A stretch of 64,000 bases of DNA from Otariodibacter oris (lineage in GTDB: Bacteria > Pseudomonadota > Gammaproteobacteria > Enterobacterales > Pasteurellaceae), in NCBI RefSeq assembly GCF_009684715.1, contig NZ_CP016604.1, forward strand, positions 1,317,262 through 1,381,261, written 5' to 3'. Made by a program: the position numbers and the translations under genes. A model generated the notes under the pieces. That model saw only the letters and a program-made list of their open reading frames with translations, was not told the DNA's origin and searched no databases. Shown one piece after another: positions 29,189 to 37,348 of this stretch; within the stretch, counting starts at the first letter, position 1, and every line of letters begins with the position of its first letter.

Positions 29189-30114
29189 ATGAATCAAAAA
29201 ACTGCGCTTTTTGTGGAAAAAAACACATTAAAAAGAATGGTTATAAATCAGGGAAACAGCAGTATAAATGCCTTACCTGTAATCGGCAGTTTTTAGGGGG
29301 TAAACGCCTTAATAATCAAATTTTGTGGCAAGAATATACGCAAGGTAAACAGACTTATAAACAACTTGCTGATAAGTATGGCTGTAGTCAAAAGACCATA
29401 CAAAGGCGGTTGGATACAATTGACATTAAGTCACGTAATAGGCTAACTACTCGTGCAAATATCGTAATGGATACGACCTACTTCGGTAGAAGCTTTGGCT
29501 TAATGGTATTTATCGACGCATCAAGGAAAGTTGTATTACATCACTGCATTATTGATTATGAAACCAATGCATTATATCAGCAAGGAATAGAATATATAAA
29601 ATCACAAGGTGTTGATATAAAAAGCATTACTTGTGATGGAAGACGGGGTCTTAACGTGTTGTTTAAAGATATTCCTATGCAAATGTGTCAATTTCATCAG
29701 TTACAGATAATTACCCGATATTTAACTCGTCGCCCTCAAAATATCGCAAGTATTGCATTGAGACATCTAGTTTTAAACATAAAATCTTATGATAAAACAG
29801 CGTTTATTCAAAATTTAGAGAGTTGGTATTTGGCTTATAAAGATTACTTAAATGAGCGTAGCATCAATGCAGAAACAGGCAAGACTTGGTACACCCATAA
29901 GCGTCTTAGAAGTGCGTATAGAAATTTAAGAACAAATAGTAACTGGCTATTTACTTATAGAGAATTGGGGAACTTAAACATTCCAAATACCACCAATTCT
30001 CTAGAAGGTTTGTTTAGTGAGTTAAAACGACAATTAAGTAGTCATAATGGGCTAAGTAAACAACGTAAGATCAAGTTTATTAAGCACTTTTTGCTTACGT
30101 ACTCTGCAACATAA
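29189..30114 (+). CDS. IS transposase with zinc-ribbon N-terminus, start out of frame
   Basis: DDE-type transposase resembling the IS256/MULE-like group that has an N-terminal zinc ribbon. The ribbon CAFCGKKH...YKCLTCNRQF and a helix-turn-helix (YKQLADKYGCSQKTIQRRLD) are followed by acidic residues in NIVMDTTYFGR and ITCDGRRGL, CQFHQ, and the Glu in TTNSLEGLFSEL. The frame is open from 29152 but has no ATG before the ribbon. The ATG at 29189 (MNQK) lies one frame away, joined by a run of six A at 29196-29201; seven A would fuse them. So the gene is either frameshifted, depends on slippage, or uses a non-ATG start. Confidence 0.75.
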
Positions 30115-30176
30115 CCTGAATTTTGTCCATTAGAGACTAACCGCTAATTTTCAGCCTGAATTTTGTCCATTACACC
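30115..30176 (+). repeat. Doubled right end of the IS
   Basis: CCTGAATTTTGTCCATTA occurs at 30115-30132, directly after the transposase stop, and again at 30155-30172 inside the right inverted repeat. The element therefore carries an inner, incomplete copy of its own right end 40 bp in. Confidence 0.8.
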
Positions 30177-30222
30177 CAAATTTTGAATGAAATCTTACCG
30201 CTTGTGTTGTTGCAATGGAGGG

Positions 30223-31066
30223 TTAGAAATCCTCGGCGTATTGCATAAAGTCAAATTCCCCCTCTTTTTTGGCGAAAAGGTGGGCGGCGTAGTGGTCGAT
30301 GGCTTCTGCGGGGTTGCTCAGTTTTTTGATTTTCAATACATCCGCTTGGGGAACAAGGTACACATTTCTTTCCTGATTATGGGAAGAGACAAAAAGCTGA
30401 AAACCACTTTTATCCCAACTTTCATTTGGGCGGGTATCGAGCAAACAGCGTAATTCAAAATACTTTTCATCATCAAGAAAATCATCTGTATCATATTCTT
30501 GTCTAAATGAATGATTGAATTTCGCCTCTAAAAAATCCACATATTTGGGTAACGCATACCCTTTCTTATCTTCAAAACCAGCAATCAATGAATGTAATGG
30601 CATTAATGTTGTTGAAGGAAGCGTGCTTTTATAAACATTATGCACAGTGTACTCTATCCCCCCCCCCAACTTTCACTGCGATATAACCAAGAGTTTAATA
30701 TAGCTAACGGAATAGTTGAGTATTGTTTATTATTTTCAGCATAAGAATAAGGATCATAATAAATAAAATAAGCTCTATCATTCACTAAAATGCCTAATTG
30801 AGTCAAATCTGACTGTAAAGGCGGTTGCTTTGCTTTTTTTACCGCATAAAAAATCTTCCTTGCATTAAATACTTATAAGATAACGGTTGCGTATCTTTAA
30901 ATGGTGCAATGATATATTCAAATAAATCCCCATATTGAAAAAAATTATACCCATTAAATTCCCTACTAATATCTCTTAATGATAATGATTCGTAGGGTAT
31001 ATCATTCACATTATAATAAACTGTTGTAAAAAGCTTATGTAGTTCCTGCTCGTTGACAAAATTCAT
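30223..31066 (-). pseudogene. Unrecognised gene broken at two homopolymers (possibly phase-variable)
   Basis: Reading from the ATG at 31066 (MNFVNEQELHKLFTTVYYNV), the frame stops at 30839. One extra T in the T6 run at 30848-30853 would continue it as FFYAVKKAKQPPLQ and on to SWLYRSESW. There a run of ten G (30658-30667) again ends the frame in TAG; eleven G would fuse it to GGGIEYTVHNV and the 148-codon frame ending QYAEDF. Restored, the protein would be 281 residues. I do not recognise a domain. It is the last of three same-strand genes after two SUKH-like immunity genes, so an immunity-type role is a guess from context only. Confidence 0.7.
30658..30667 (-). repeat. Poly-G tract (10) inside a reading frame
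   Basis: Ten consecutive C on the + strand, G on the coding strand. The length decides whether the upstream frame (TGG GGG GGG GGA TAG) stops or joins the downstream frame; 8 or 11 G would be in frame. Such tracts are classical phase-variation sites in the Pasteurellaceae and Neisseriaceae. Confidence 0.8.
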
Positions 31067-31113
31067 TTTATAATTCTCACATATTAACTTCTTCGTTCGC
31101 CACTCTTATCACT

Positions 31114-31557
31114 CTAATCCATTCCATCATCTTCGATCAAATACCATTCTAAAAACGCATAAAAGCTATCCCAATGTTTCATTTTATCCGTTCCAAGTAA
31201 ATCTTGCTCGCCTAGGGTAAAATCCCAAACTGAATTATCTTCGGTATTATATAAATATCCACCTTCCCCTTCTCCCGTTGTAAATAGGATATAGTTTTTA
31301 GGTATTCCCCATACTTCATGGGCAAATATAACACCATTAAAACTTTGAGGTGGGCAAGGATCTACTATTTCAGAAGCTCCATCTCTATATTCTAAACATC
31401 CTAAAAAATATTTAGTATATAATTTATAAAATTCACTATTATTCTTAACTCCAAAAGAATTAAGAACTTTACTTGTTAATTGTTTCTCTGATTCATTTTT
31501 TAATCTAGCCATATCTTGTTTGGCTAATAAAATTTCTATCTTATTCTTTAATTTCAC
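31114..31557 (-). CDS. SMI1/KNR4 (SUKH)-like immunity protein 1
   Basis: A 147-residue protein with SUKH-like features in the C-terminal half: IPKNYILFTTGEGEGGYLYN followed by TEDNSVWDFTLGEQDLL and WDSFYAFLEWYL. SUKH proteins neutralise nuclease and other polymorphic toxins delivered by contact-dependent or secretion systems. No toxin gene lies in the window, so this looks like an orphan immunity gene. Its last third is almost identical to that of the neighbouring paralogue while the first two thirds differ widely. It lies on the same strand as the paralogue (91 bp upstream) and the broken gene (47 bp downstream). Confidence 0.72.
   Translation of the reverse strand: MKLKNKIEILLAKQDMARLKNESEKQLTSKVLNSFGVKNNSEFYKLYTKYFLGCLEYRDGASEIVDPCPPQSFNGVIFAHEVWGIPKNYILFTTGEGEGGYLYNTEDNSVWDFTLGEQDLLGTDKMKHWDSFYAFLEWYLIEDDGMD
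31137..31223 (-). repeat. Direct repeat copy A, 3' end of immunity gene 1
   Basis: An 87-bp segment identical to 31666-31752; beyond it similarity continues with scattered mismatches for about 35 bp. It encodes the shared C-terminal end of both SUKH-like proteins. Confidence 0.85.
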
Positions 31558-31648
31558 AATATTTCCCCTTCTCTCTGAGCTAATTCAAAACTTATTATGT
31601 AAAAAAATCACAAATAATTAATTTTAGAATAAGTATATTTTTATTAAT

Positions 31649-32089
31649 TTATTCTTCTTCACTTGTCAAATACCATTCTAAAAACGCATAAAAGCTATCC
31701 CAATGTTTCATTTTATCCGTTCCAAGTAAATCTTGCTCGCCTAGGGTAAAATTCCAAACTGAATTATCTTCGGTGTTGTATAAATACCCTCCACTATATC
31801 CATCATTCGCAAAAATGATATATTCATTAGGTATATTCCAACTATTTTTTAAATTTCTATTTAACGCTAAAAATTCCTTTTCTCTAGCAACTTCGACTAA
31901 AGATTCTATACCTACCCTTTTTATCAACCCATAAGTAAAATATGTAGAAAAGAAATTGTAAAAGTCAGATTCTTTATCTATATTTAATTTATCTAAAGAA
32001 GAATAAGATTTTAGAACAGAATCTCTAGGTTTTACGATATTTTCGCCCTGTAATAGCATTAAATGATCTATTTTATTTTTTAAGTTCAC
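31649..32089 (-). CDS. SMI1/KNR4 (SUKH)-like immunity protein 2
   Basis: A 146-residue paralogue of the downstream gene. Shared features are the MxLKNKI start, IPNEYIIFANDGYSGGYLYN, TEDNSVWNFTLGEQDLLGTD and the WDSFYAFLEWYL end. The middle (residues about 15-85) is unrelated enough that it could recognise a different toxin. It is probably the first gene of a three-gene unit read toward 30.2 kb. The family call is by motif recognition, not a database search. Confidence 0.72.
   Translation of the reverse strand: MNLKNKIDHLMLLQGENIVKPRDSVLKSYSSLDKLNIDKESDFYNFFSTYFTYGLIKRVGIESLVEVAREKEFLALNRNLKNSWNIPNEYIIFANDGYSGGYLYNTEDNSVWNFTLGEQDLLGTDKMKHWDSFYAFLEWYLTSEEE
31666..31752 (-). repeat. Direct repeat copy B, 3' end of immunity gene 2
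   Basis: Identical over 87 bp to 31137-31223, in the same orientation and the same place within the gene. The 529-bp spacing would allow deletion or exchange by recombination. Confidence 0.85.
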
Positions 32090-32162
32090 TACACTAAAAT
32101 CCTCAATCGCACTCTAAGATTACGTTATCATAATCTATTGTCTAAGTATTCCATACACAAAA

Positions 32163-32204
32163 AAGCGGTCAGATCCGTAAATTATTTTACCAATCTGACC
32201 GCTT
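32163..32204 (-). terminator. grxD terminator made of an inverted uptake-signal pair
   Basis: AAGCGGTCAGAT / ATCTGACCGCTT perfect 12-base stem with an 18-nt loop. On the reverse strand T6 follows (GCTTTTTTGTG). Both arms contain the uptake core, and one arm extends to full ACAAGCGGTC. Confidence 0.85.
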
Positions 32205-32231
32205 GTCATTTGCTAATTAAGCTTTAAAAAA

Positions 32232-32558
32232 TTAAGCAGGATGTCTTTCTGCTACTTCTTTTAATAAAGTTTGTAATTCGCCTTTTTGGAACATCTCAAT
32301 CACGATATCTGCTCCGCCAACTAACTCGCCTTCAACCCAAAGTTGTGGGAATGTTGGCCAGTTTGCATATTTTGGTAATTCTGCACGAATATCAGGATTT
32401 GTTAAAATATCCACATATCCAAATGGTACTTGGCAATTAATTACCGCTTCTACTGCACGAGCAGAGAATCCGCATGAAGGGAATTTTGGTGAGCCTTTCA
32501 TGTAAAGAAGAATTGGGTTTTCGCTAATTTGTTTTTTGATTCTATCAATCGTTTCCAT
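32232..32558 (-). CDS. grxD: Monothiol glutaredoxin GrxD
   Basis: A 108-residue CGFS-type glutaredoxin. PILLYMKGSPKFPSCGFSAR contains the CGFS site that holds a shared [2Fe-2S] cluster with glutathione, and WPTFPQLWVEGELVGGADIV is the glutathione-binding cis-Pro and GG region. It delivers or stores iron-sulfur clusters in the cytoplasm. GAGG lies six bases before the ATG. It marks the right border of the accessory island and is followed by a clear terminator. Confidence 0.96.
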   Translation of the reverse strand: METIDRIKKQISENPILLYMKGSPKFPSCGFSARAVEAVINCQVPFGYVDILTNPDIRAELPKYANWPTFPQLWVEGELVGGADIVIEMFQKGELQTLLKEVAERHPA

Positions 32559-32603
32559 TTTTTACCTCATGTTTTAGAAATTGGTTTCACTTATTGCACT
32601 TAA

Positions 32604-34274
32604 TTATTTTGCAATACGTTTATATTTAATACGGTGTGGCTGTGTTGCTTCAGCACCAAATGTTTTCTTTTTCCACTCTTCGTAGTCTGAGAAGTTACCT
32701 TCATAGAAGGTTACTTTGCCCTCATCACCATAGTCTAAAATATGCGTAGCGATACGGTCTAAGAACCAGCGGTCATGTGATATAACTAAAGCACAACCCG
32801 GGAATTCTAAAATAGCATTTTCTAATGCACGCAATGTTTCGACATCGAGATCATTGGTCGGTTCGTCTAATAATAGTACGTTCCCACCTACTTGTAACAA
32901 TTTAGCAAGGTGTAAACGACCACGTTCCCCACCGGATAATTCACCAACACGTTTTTGTTGATCAACACCTTTAAAGTTGAAACGTCCTACATAAGCACGG
33001 CTTGGGATCTCAAAGTTACCAATCTTCATAATATCTAAACCGCCAGACACTTCTTCCCAAACAGTTTTACTATTATCCATAGCATCACGGAACTGATCAA
33101 CCGATGCCATAACCACTGTTTCACCTAGTGTGATTGAACCTGCATCAGGTTGTTCTTGCCCTGAAAGCATACGGAATAAAGTAGATTTACCCGCACCATT
33201 CGCCCCGATAATCCCAACGATTGCACCTTTTGGAAGGCTAAAAGAAAGATCATCTATTAGGGTACGATTTCCGTAAGATTTTACTAAGTTTTGAACTTCA
33301 ATAACCTTATCCCCTAAGCGTGGACCCGGTGGAATAAAGAGTTCATTGGTTTCATTACGTTTTTGGTATTCGCCATTATTCAATTCTTCAAAACGTGCCA
33401 TACGCGCTTTACTTTTCGCTTGGCGACCTTTTGGATTTTGACGAACCCATTCTAATTCTTTTTCAATTGATTTTTGACGGGCCGATTCAGCCGCTTGTTC
33501 TTGAGCTAAACGTTTCTCTTTTTGCTCTAACCAAGAAGAATAGTTACCTTCCCACGGAATACCTTCCCCACGGTCAAGCTCTAAGATCCAACCTGCTACG
33601 TTATCTAAGAAATAACGGTCATGGGTAATTGCAACCACCGTACCTTCATAATCATGTAAGAAACGCTCTAACCACGCTACAGATTCTGCATCTAAGTGGT
33701 TTGTTGGCTCATCAAGCAACAACATATCTGGTTTTTCTAGCAATAAGCGACAAAGTGCCACACGACGACGCTCACCACCCGATAAATGCTCAATTTTGGC
33801 ATCCCATTCTGGTAAACGTAATGCATCCGCTGCACGTTCTAATTGGTTATCTAAATTATGTCCATCATGAGCCTGGATAATCGCTTCTAATTCTGCTTGT
33901 TCTGCGGCCAATTTATCAAAATCCGCATCAGGATCAGCATATAACGCATAAACTTCATCTAAGCGAGTTAAAGCGTGTTTGACTTCGCCAACGGCTTCTT
34001 CAATGGCTTCACGCACAGTTTGTTGTGGTTCAAGTTTTGGTTCTTGTGGTAAATAGCCGATTTTGATCCCCGGTTGTGGGCGAGCTTCCCCTTCAATCTC
34101 AGTATCAATCCCTGCCATAATACGTAAGAGGGTCGATTTACCCGCACCATTTAAACCAAGTACCCCAATTTTCGCACCCGGGAAAAAGCTAAGAGAAATG
34201 TTTTTTAGAATGTGTCGTTTTGGTGGTACTACTTTACCAACACGATGCATTGTATAAACAAATTGTGTGGACAT
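32604..34274 (-). CDS. ettA: Energy-dependent translational throttle protein EttA
   Basis: ABC-F protein of 556 residues with two ATPase domains and no membrane part. LGLNGAGKSTLLRIMAGIDT and IGANGAGKSTLFRMLSG are the two P-loops; LSGGERRRVALCRLLLEKPD and LSGGERGRLHLAKLLQVGGN are the signature/Walker B regions. The linker between domains is charged. EttA binds the ribosomal E site and gates the first peptide bond according to ATP/ADP. MHRVGKVVPPKRHILKNISL at the N-terminus is EttA-specific. An AAGGAATAAATGTA site precedes the ATG. Confidence 0.96.
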   Translation of the reverse strand: MSTQFVYTMHRVGKVVPPKRHILKNISLSFFPGAKIGVLGLNGAGKSTLLRIMAGIDTEIEGEARPQPGIKIGYLPQEPKLEPQQTVREAIEEAVGEVKHALTRLDEVYALYADPDADFDKLAAEQAELEAIIQAHDGHNLDNQLERAADALRLPEWDAKIEHLSGGERRRVALCRLLLEKPDMLLLDEPTNHLDAESVAWLERFLHDYEGTVVAITHDRYFLDNVAGWILELDRGEGIPWEGNYSSWLEQKEKRLAQEQAAESARQKSIEKELEWVRQNPKGRQAKSKARMARFEELNNGEYQKRNETNELFIPPGPRLGDKVIEVQNLVKSYGNRTLIDDLSFSLPKGAIVGIIGANGAGKSTLFRMLSGQEQPDAGSITLGETVVMASVDQFRDAMDNSKTVWEEVSGGLDIMKIGNFEIPSRAYVGRFNFKGVDQQKRVGELSGGERGRLHLAKLLQVGGNVLLLDEPTNDLDVETLRALENAILEFPGCALVISHDRWFLDRIATHILDYGDEGKVTFYEGNFSDYEEWKKKTFGAEATQPHRIKYKRIAK

Positions 34275-34423
34275 TACATTTATTCCTTATGATAAAAATT
34301 ACCGCACATTCTACTTGAAATTAGCTTAAGTTGGAATTGAAAACATATAACGTACAACCTTGACCTTTTTTTACATATTTGTAACATATAGATAGTTTGT
34401 GAGTGAACTATGCACTTGTAAGT

Positions 34424-34454
34424 TTGTCACAGTGAGGCACTATCCTTATATAAT
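34424..34454 (+). promoter_or_regulatory. Predicted promoter of the metallophosphoesterase gene
   Basis: TTGTCA at 34424-34429, then TATATA at 34447-34452 (17-bp spacer), overlapping TATAAT at 34449-34454. It lies about 35 bp before the ATG at 34490. Confidence 0.5.
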
Positions 34455-34489
34455 ATTTATTTAACTAATAACTAATTGATGTAACTAAT

Positions 34490-35719
34490 ATGATGATTTA
34501 TCTTTTTACAATATTTATTCCTGTATGTTTTGTCCTGTCTTTTTACGTAAGTCAGGTATTAAAAACCTTACAAGCCTCTAAAATATGGTATTACCTATTT
34601 TGGCTAGTGGCGATTATTATTCCTCTTAACTTGATTCTGCAATGGACATTCCGGGCCCAATCTATTTGGAATAGTGTTCAACTCTATTCTGTTTCAGCGT
34701 TGATTATTTGGTTACTCACTCTTATAACCATAACCTTGGTGTTATTCTTAGAAGATATTCAACGAATTTGCGCACGCTTGTTCCGTAAAAAACCAGATCC
34801 AAATACAAAAACCTCTTTGCCATCAAGACGAAAATTTATTAGCTGGATGGCATTAGGTTTAGCGATGGTACCCTTTGCCTCCATGATTTACGCTATTACT
34901 AAAGGTAGATATAACTATAAAGTGTGGAAATACACTCTTTATTATGATGATCTCCCAGAAGCGTTTGAGGGTTATACATTAACCCAAATATCAGACATCC
35001 ATTGTGGTAGCTTCGACAACCGAGAAAAAATTCAGTATGGGATTGATTTAATCAATCAACAAGAAAGTGATGTCATTTTATTTACAGGGGATCTTGTTAA
35101 TAACATAGCAACAGAAGTATTGCCTTGGAAAGATATCTTTAGCCAACTTAAAGCAAAAGATGGGGTTTTTTCAACCTTAGGTAATCACGATTATGGTGAT
35201 TATTCCAATTGGGCTAATACTCAAGAAAAAACACAAAACTTTGAAACGTTGAAAAGATTGCAAAAAGAAATGGGATGGGATTTATTATTAAATGAACATC
35301 GCTATCTTGAAAAAGACGGACAAAGAATTGCGTTAGTTGGCGTAGAAAACTGGGGATATGGTCGCTATTCTAAACATGGTGATTTAGAGAAAGCCCTTGA
35401 AGGTGTCGATGATAAAGATTTCAAAATTTTAATGAGCCATGATCCGACTCACTGGGAATATGTGATATTACCACAAAATAAAAATATCCATTTAACACTC
35501 AGTGGCCATACTCATGGTATGCAATTAGGGATTGAAATTGAAGGATTTATTAAATGGAGTCCTGCAAGATGGCAATATAAATACTGGGCAGGTATGTACG
35601 AAGAACAAGGTAAGAGACTCAATGTAAACCGTGGATTCGGTTACCTCGCCTTCCCAGGTCGATTAGGTGTATGGCCAGAAATTACTGTAATTGAATTACG
35701 CAAAACACCTACTGCTTAA
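34490..35719 (+). CDS. Membrane-anchored metallophosphoesterase
   Basis: A 409-residue protein with about three N-terminal membrane segments plus one near residues 118-140, and a large calcineurin-like phosphoesterase domain. The metal motifs are all present: SDIHCG, FTGDLVN, LGNHDYG, MSHDPTHW and SGHTHGMQL. It resembles the YaeI-type lipid-associated phosphoesterases, and a periplasmic or membrane lipid substrate is plausible but unproven. Alternative starts are the ATGs at 34490 and 34493. It is divergent from ettA and convergent with purD. Confidence 0.85.
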   Translation: MMIYLFTIFIPVCFVLSFYVSQVLKTLQASKIWYYLFWLVAIIIPLNLILQWTFRAQSIWNSVQLYSVSALIIWLLTLITITLVLFLEDIQRICARLFRKKPDPNTKTSLPSRRKFISWMALGLAMVPFASMIYAITKGRYNYKVWKYTLYYDDLPEAFEGYTLTQISDIHCGSFDNREKIQYGIDLINQQESDVILFTGDLVNNIATEVLPWKDIFSQLKAKDGVFSTLGNHDYGDYSNWANTQEKTQNFETLKRLQKEMGWDLLLNEHRYLEKDGQRIALVGVENWGYGRYSKHGDLEKALEGVDDKDFKILMSHDPTHWEYVILPQNKNIHLTLSGHTHGMQLGIEIEGFIKWSPARWQYKYWAGMYEEQGKRLNVNRGFGYLAFPGRLGVWPEITVIELRKTPTA

Positions 35720-35751
35720 TAATAAATAACATTTCGTTTTTATATTAATAA

Positions 35752-35809
35752 ACAAGCGGTCTGATTCTTTAAATAATTTGCAAATTATCATGAGAATCAG
35801 ACCGCTTGT
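35752..35809. terminator. Convergent terminator from an inverted uptake-signal pair
   Basis: ACAAGCGGTCTGATTCT at 35752-35768 and its perfect complement at 35793-35809, a 17-base stem between the metallophosphoesterase gene and purD. Each arm has the full ACAAGCGGTC core. Confidence 0.85.
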
Positions 35810-35832
35810 ATTTCAGAAAATCAAAAAATAAA

Positions 35833-37116
35833 TTACTGTTCTCTAGCCACCGCTCTGTATCCAATATCACGACGATAAAAACGTCCTGTCCACTTAATTT
35901 GTTCTGCGAGAGCAAGAGCTTGTTGTTGAGCTTCTTTTACGCTGTTACCTAGTGCAGTGGCACAAAGTACACGTCCACCATTGGTTAATAATTTTCCGTC
36001 TTTTTGTTCAACACCCGCTAAGAAAACTTTTTGTGATGAATTTAATTCTGTTGGAATCCCTGTGATTTCATCACCTTTGCGGTAATCAGCAGGATAACCT
36101 TCTGCGGCAAGGACGATACCTAATGCGGCTTGTTCGCACCATTTAGATTGAATTTCATCTAATTTTTCATCACAGGCTTTTAAGCATAATTCAACTAAAT
36201 CAGATTCCAAACGCATCATAATTGGTTGCGTTTCTGGATCACCAAAACGGCAGTTAAATTCGATCACTTTTGGCTGACCATTTGGCATAATCATTAGCCC
36301 TGCATATAAGAAACCTGTATATGGATTATTTTCTGCAGCCATACCACGAACGGTTGGATAAATCACTTCATCCATAATACGTTGATGAATATCAGGCGTT
36401 ACTACGGGTGCTGGTGAATATGCGCCCATTCCACCAGTATTGAGTCCTTTATCACCTTCACCAACACGTTTATGATCTTGGCTAGTTGCCATTGGCTCAA
36501 CGTGTTTGCCATCCACCATTACAATAAAGCTTGCTTCTTCACCATCTAAAAACTCTTCGATCACCACTCGGCTACCTGCATCACCAAAAGCATTGCCTGA
36601 AAGCATATCTCTTACAGCATCTTCCGCCTCTTCAAGCGTCATTGCTACGATAACACCTTTACCAGCTGCTAACCCATCCGCTTTAATCACGATAGGTGCA
36701 CCTTTTTCTTTTAAATAAGCTAAAGCAGGTTCAACTTCTGTGAAATTCTGATATTCCGCAGTCGGAATATTGTGACGAGCGAGGAAATCTTTAGTGAAAG
36801 CTTTTGATCCTTCTAATTGTGCTGCTGCTTGAGTTGGTCCAAAAATCTTTAAACCCGCTTGGCGAAATGCATCAACAACACCAATAACTAATGGCGCTTC
36901 AGGTCCAACAATCGTTAAGCCGATTTCATTTTTTTGAGCGAATTGGACTAAGGCTTGCACATCTGTGGCTGAAATCGCCACATTTTCAATCCCCTCTTCT
37001 AATGCGGTACCTGCATTACCTGGTGCAACAAAGACTGTTTTTACTAGTGGGGATTGACGTGCTTTCCAAGCAAGTGCATGTTCACGACCGCCATTACCAA
37101 TGATCAAAATATTCAT
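35833..37116 (-). CDS. purD: Phosphoribosylamine-glycine ligase
   Basis: GAR synthetase of 427 residues, the second step of purine synthesis. NILIIGNGGREHALAWKARQ opens the N-domain; the ATP-grasp domain contains IVIKADGLAAGKGVIVAMTL, EEFLDGEEASFIVMVDGK and SQDHKRVGEGDKGLNTGGMG. YSPAPVVTP and VIEFNCRFGDPETQPIM are further signatures. The usual partner purH is not adjacent, so purD stands alone here. GAGGAAATTT precedes the ATG, and a PurR-box match lies about 90 bp upstream. Confidence 0.97.
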   Translation of the reverse strand: MNILIIGNGGREHALAWKARQSPLVKTVFVAPGNAGTALEEGIENVAISATDVQALVQFAQKNEIGLTIVGPEAPLVIGVVDAFRQAGLKIFGPTQAAAQLEGSKAFTKDFLARHNIPTAEYQNFTEVEPALAYLKEKGAPIVIKADGLAAGKGVIVAMTLEEAEDAVRDMLSGNAFGDAGSRVVIEEFLDGEEASFIVMVDGKHVEPMATSQDHKRVGEGDKGLNTGGMGAYSPAPVVTPDIHQRIMDEVIYPTVRGMAAENNPYTGFLYAGLMIMPNGQPKVIEFNCRFGDPETQPIMMRLESDLVELCLKACDEKLDEIQSKWCEQAALGIVLAAEGYPADYRKGDEITGIPTELNSSQKVFLAGVEQKDGKLLTNGGRVLCATALGNSVKEAQQQALALAEQIKWTGRFYRRDIGYRAVAREQ

Positions 37117-37205
37117 AAATTTCCTCGTAAGTTAAATGTTCTAGCGAAAATCTTCGCCATAAAATAAGTGATTTGCAAAATAAGTTGAATAACCTACCGC
37201 TTGTT

Positions 37206-37221
37206 AGGCAAACGATTGCAT
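37206..37221 (-). promoter_or_regulatory. PurR operator upstream of purD
   Basis: AGGCAAACGATTGCAT agrees with the PurR consensus ANGCAANCGNTTNCNT at every fixed position. On the reverse strand it lies just downstream of a possible -10 (TACACT, 37237-37232), so it would cover the transcription start. Repression of purD by PurR with hypoxanthine or guanine is expected. Confidence 0.72.
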
Positions 37222-37299
37222 AAATGCGTGTAGTGTACCGAATTTCTTTAATTTCTAAAAGAATTCAATGGCTTTTATTGGAAAATTTAGGCATAAAAA

Positions 37300-37327
37300 A
37301 ACCGAACACAATAAATTATGTTCGGTT
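37300..37327 (-). terminator. Terminator of the art operon
   Basis: AACCGAACA / TGTTCGGTT nine-base stem, followed on the reverse strand by TTTTTTT. It lies just past the artM stop. Confidence 0.9.
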
Positions 37328-37348
37328 ATCTTGAAAAGCACTAAAACG

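Larger units (their letters stand above)
29114..30176 (+). mobile_element. Insertion sequence, IS256-like with zinc-ribbon transposase, 1063 bp
   Basis: The element is bounded by 25-bp inverted repeats: left GGTGTAATAGAGAAAATTCA then GGCTG at 29114-29138, right the complement at 30152-30176, with two mismatches. It contains one transposase frame on the + strand. CAAA flanks both ends (29110-29113 and 30177-30180) and could be a short target duplication, although four A-rich bases can match by chance. I see no second copy in the window. Confidence 0.85.

Noticed and set aside
30187..30453. + strand frame of 88 codons next to the IS
   Set aside because: Lies antisense to the 3' part of the broken gene ending at 30223 and has no ribosome site.
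31137..31752. Repeated segment considered as a CRISPR or tandem-repeat array
   Set aside because: Only two copies, 529 bp apart, each coding for the same protein end; it is a gene paralogy, not an array.
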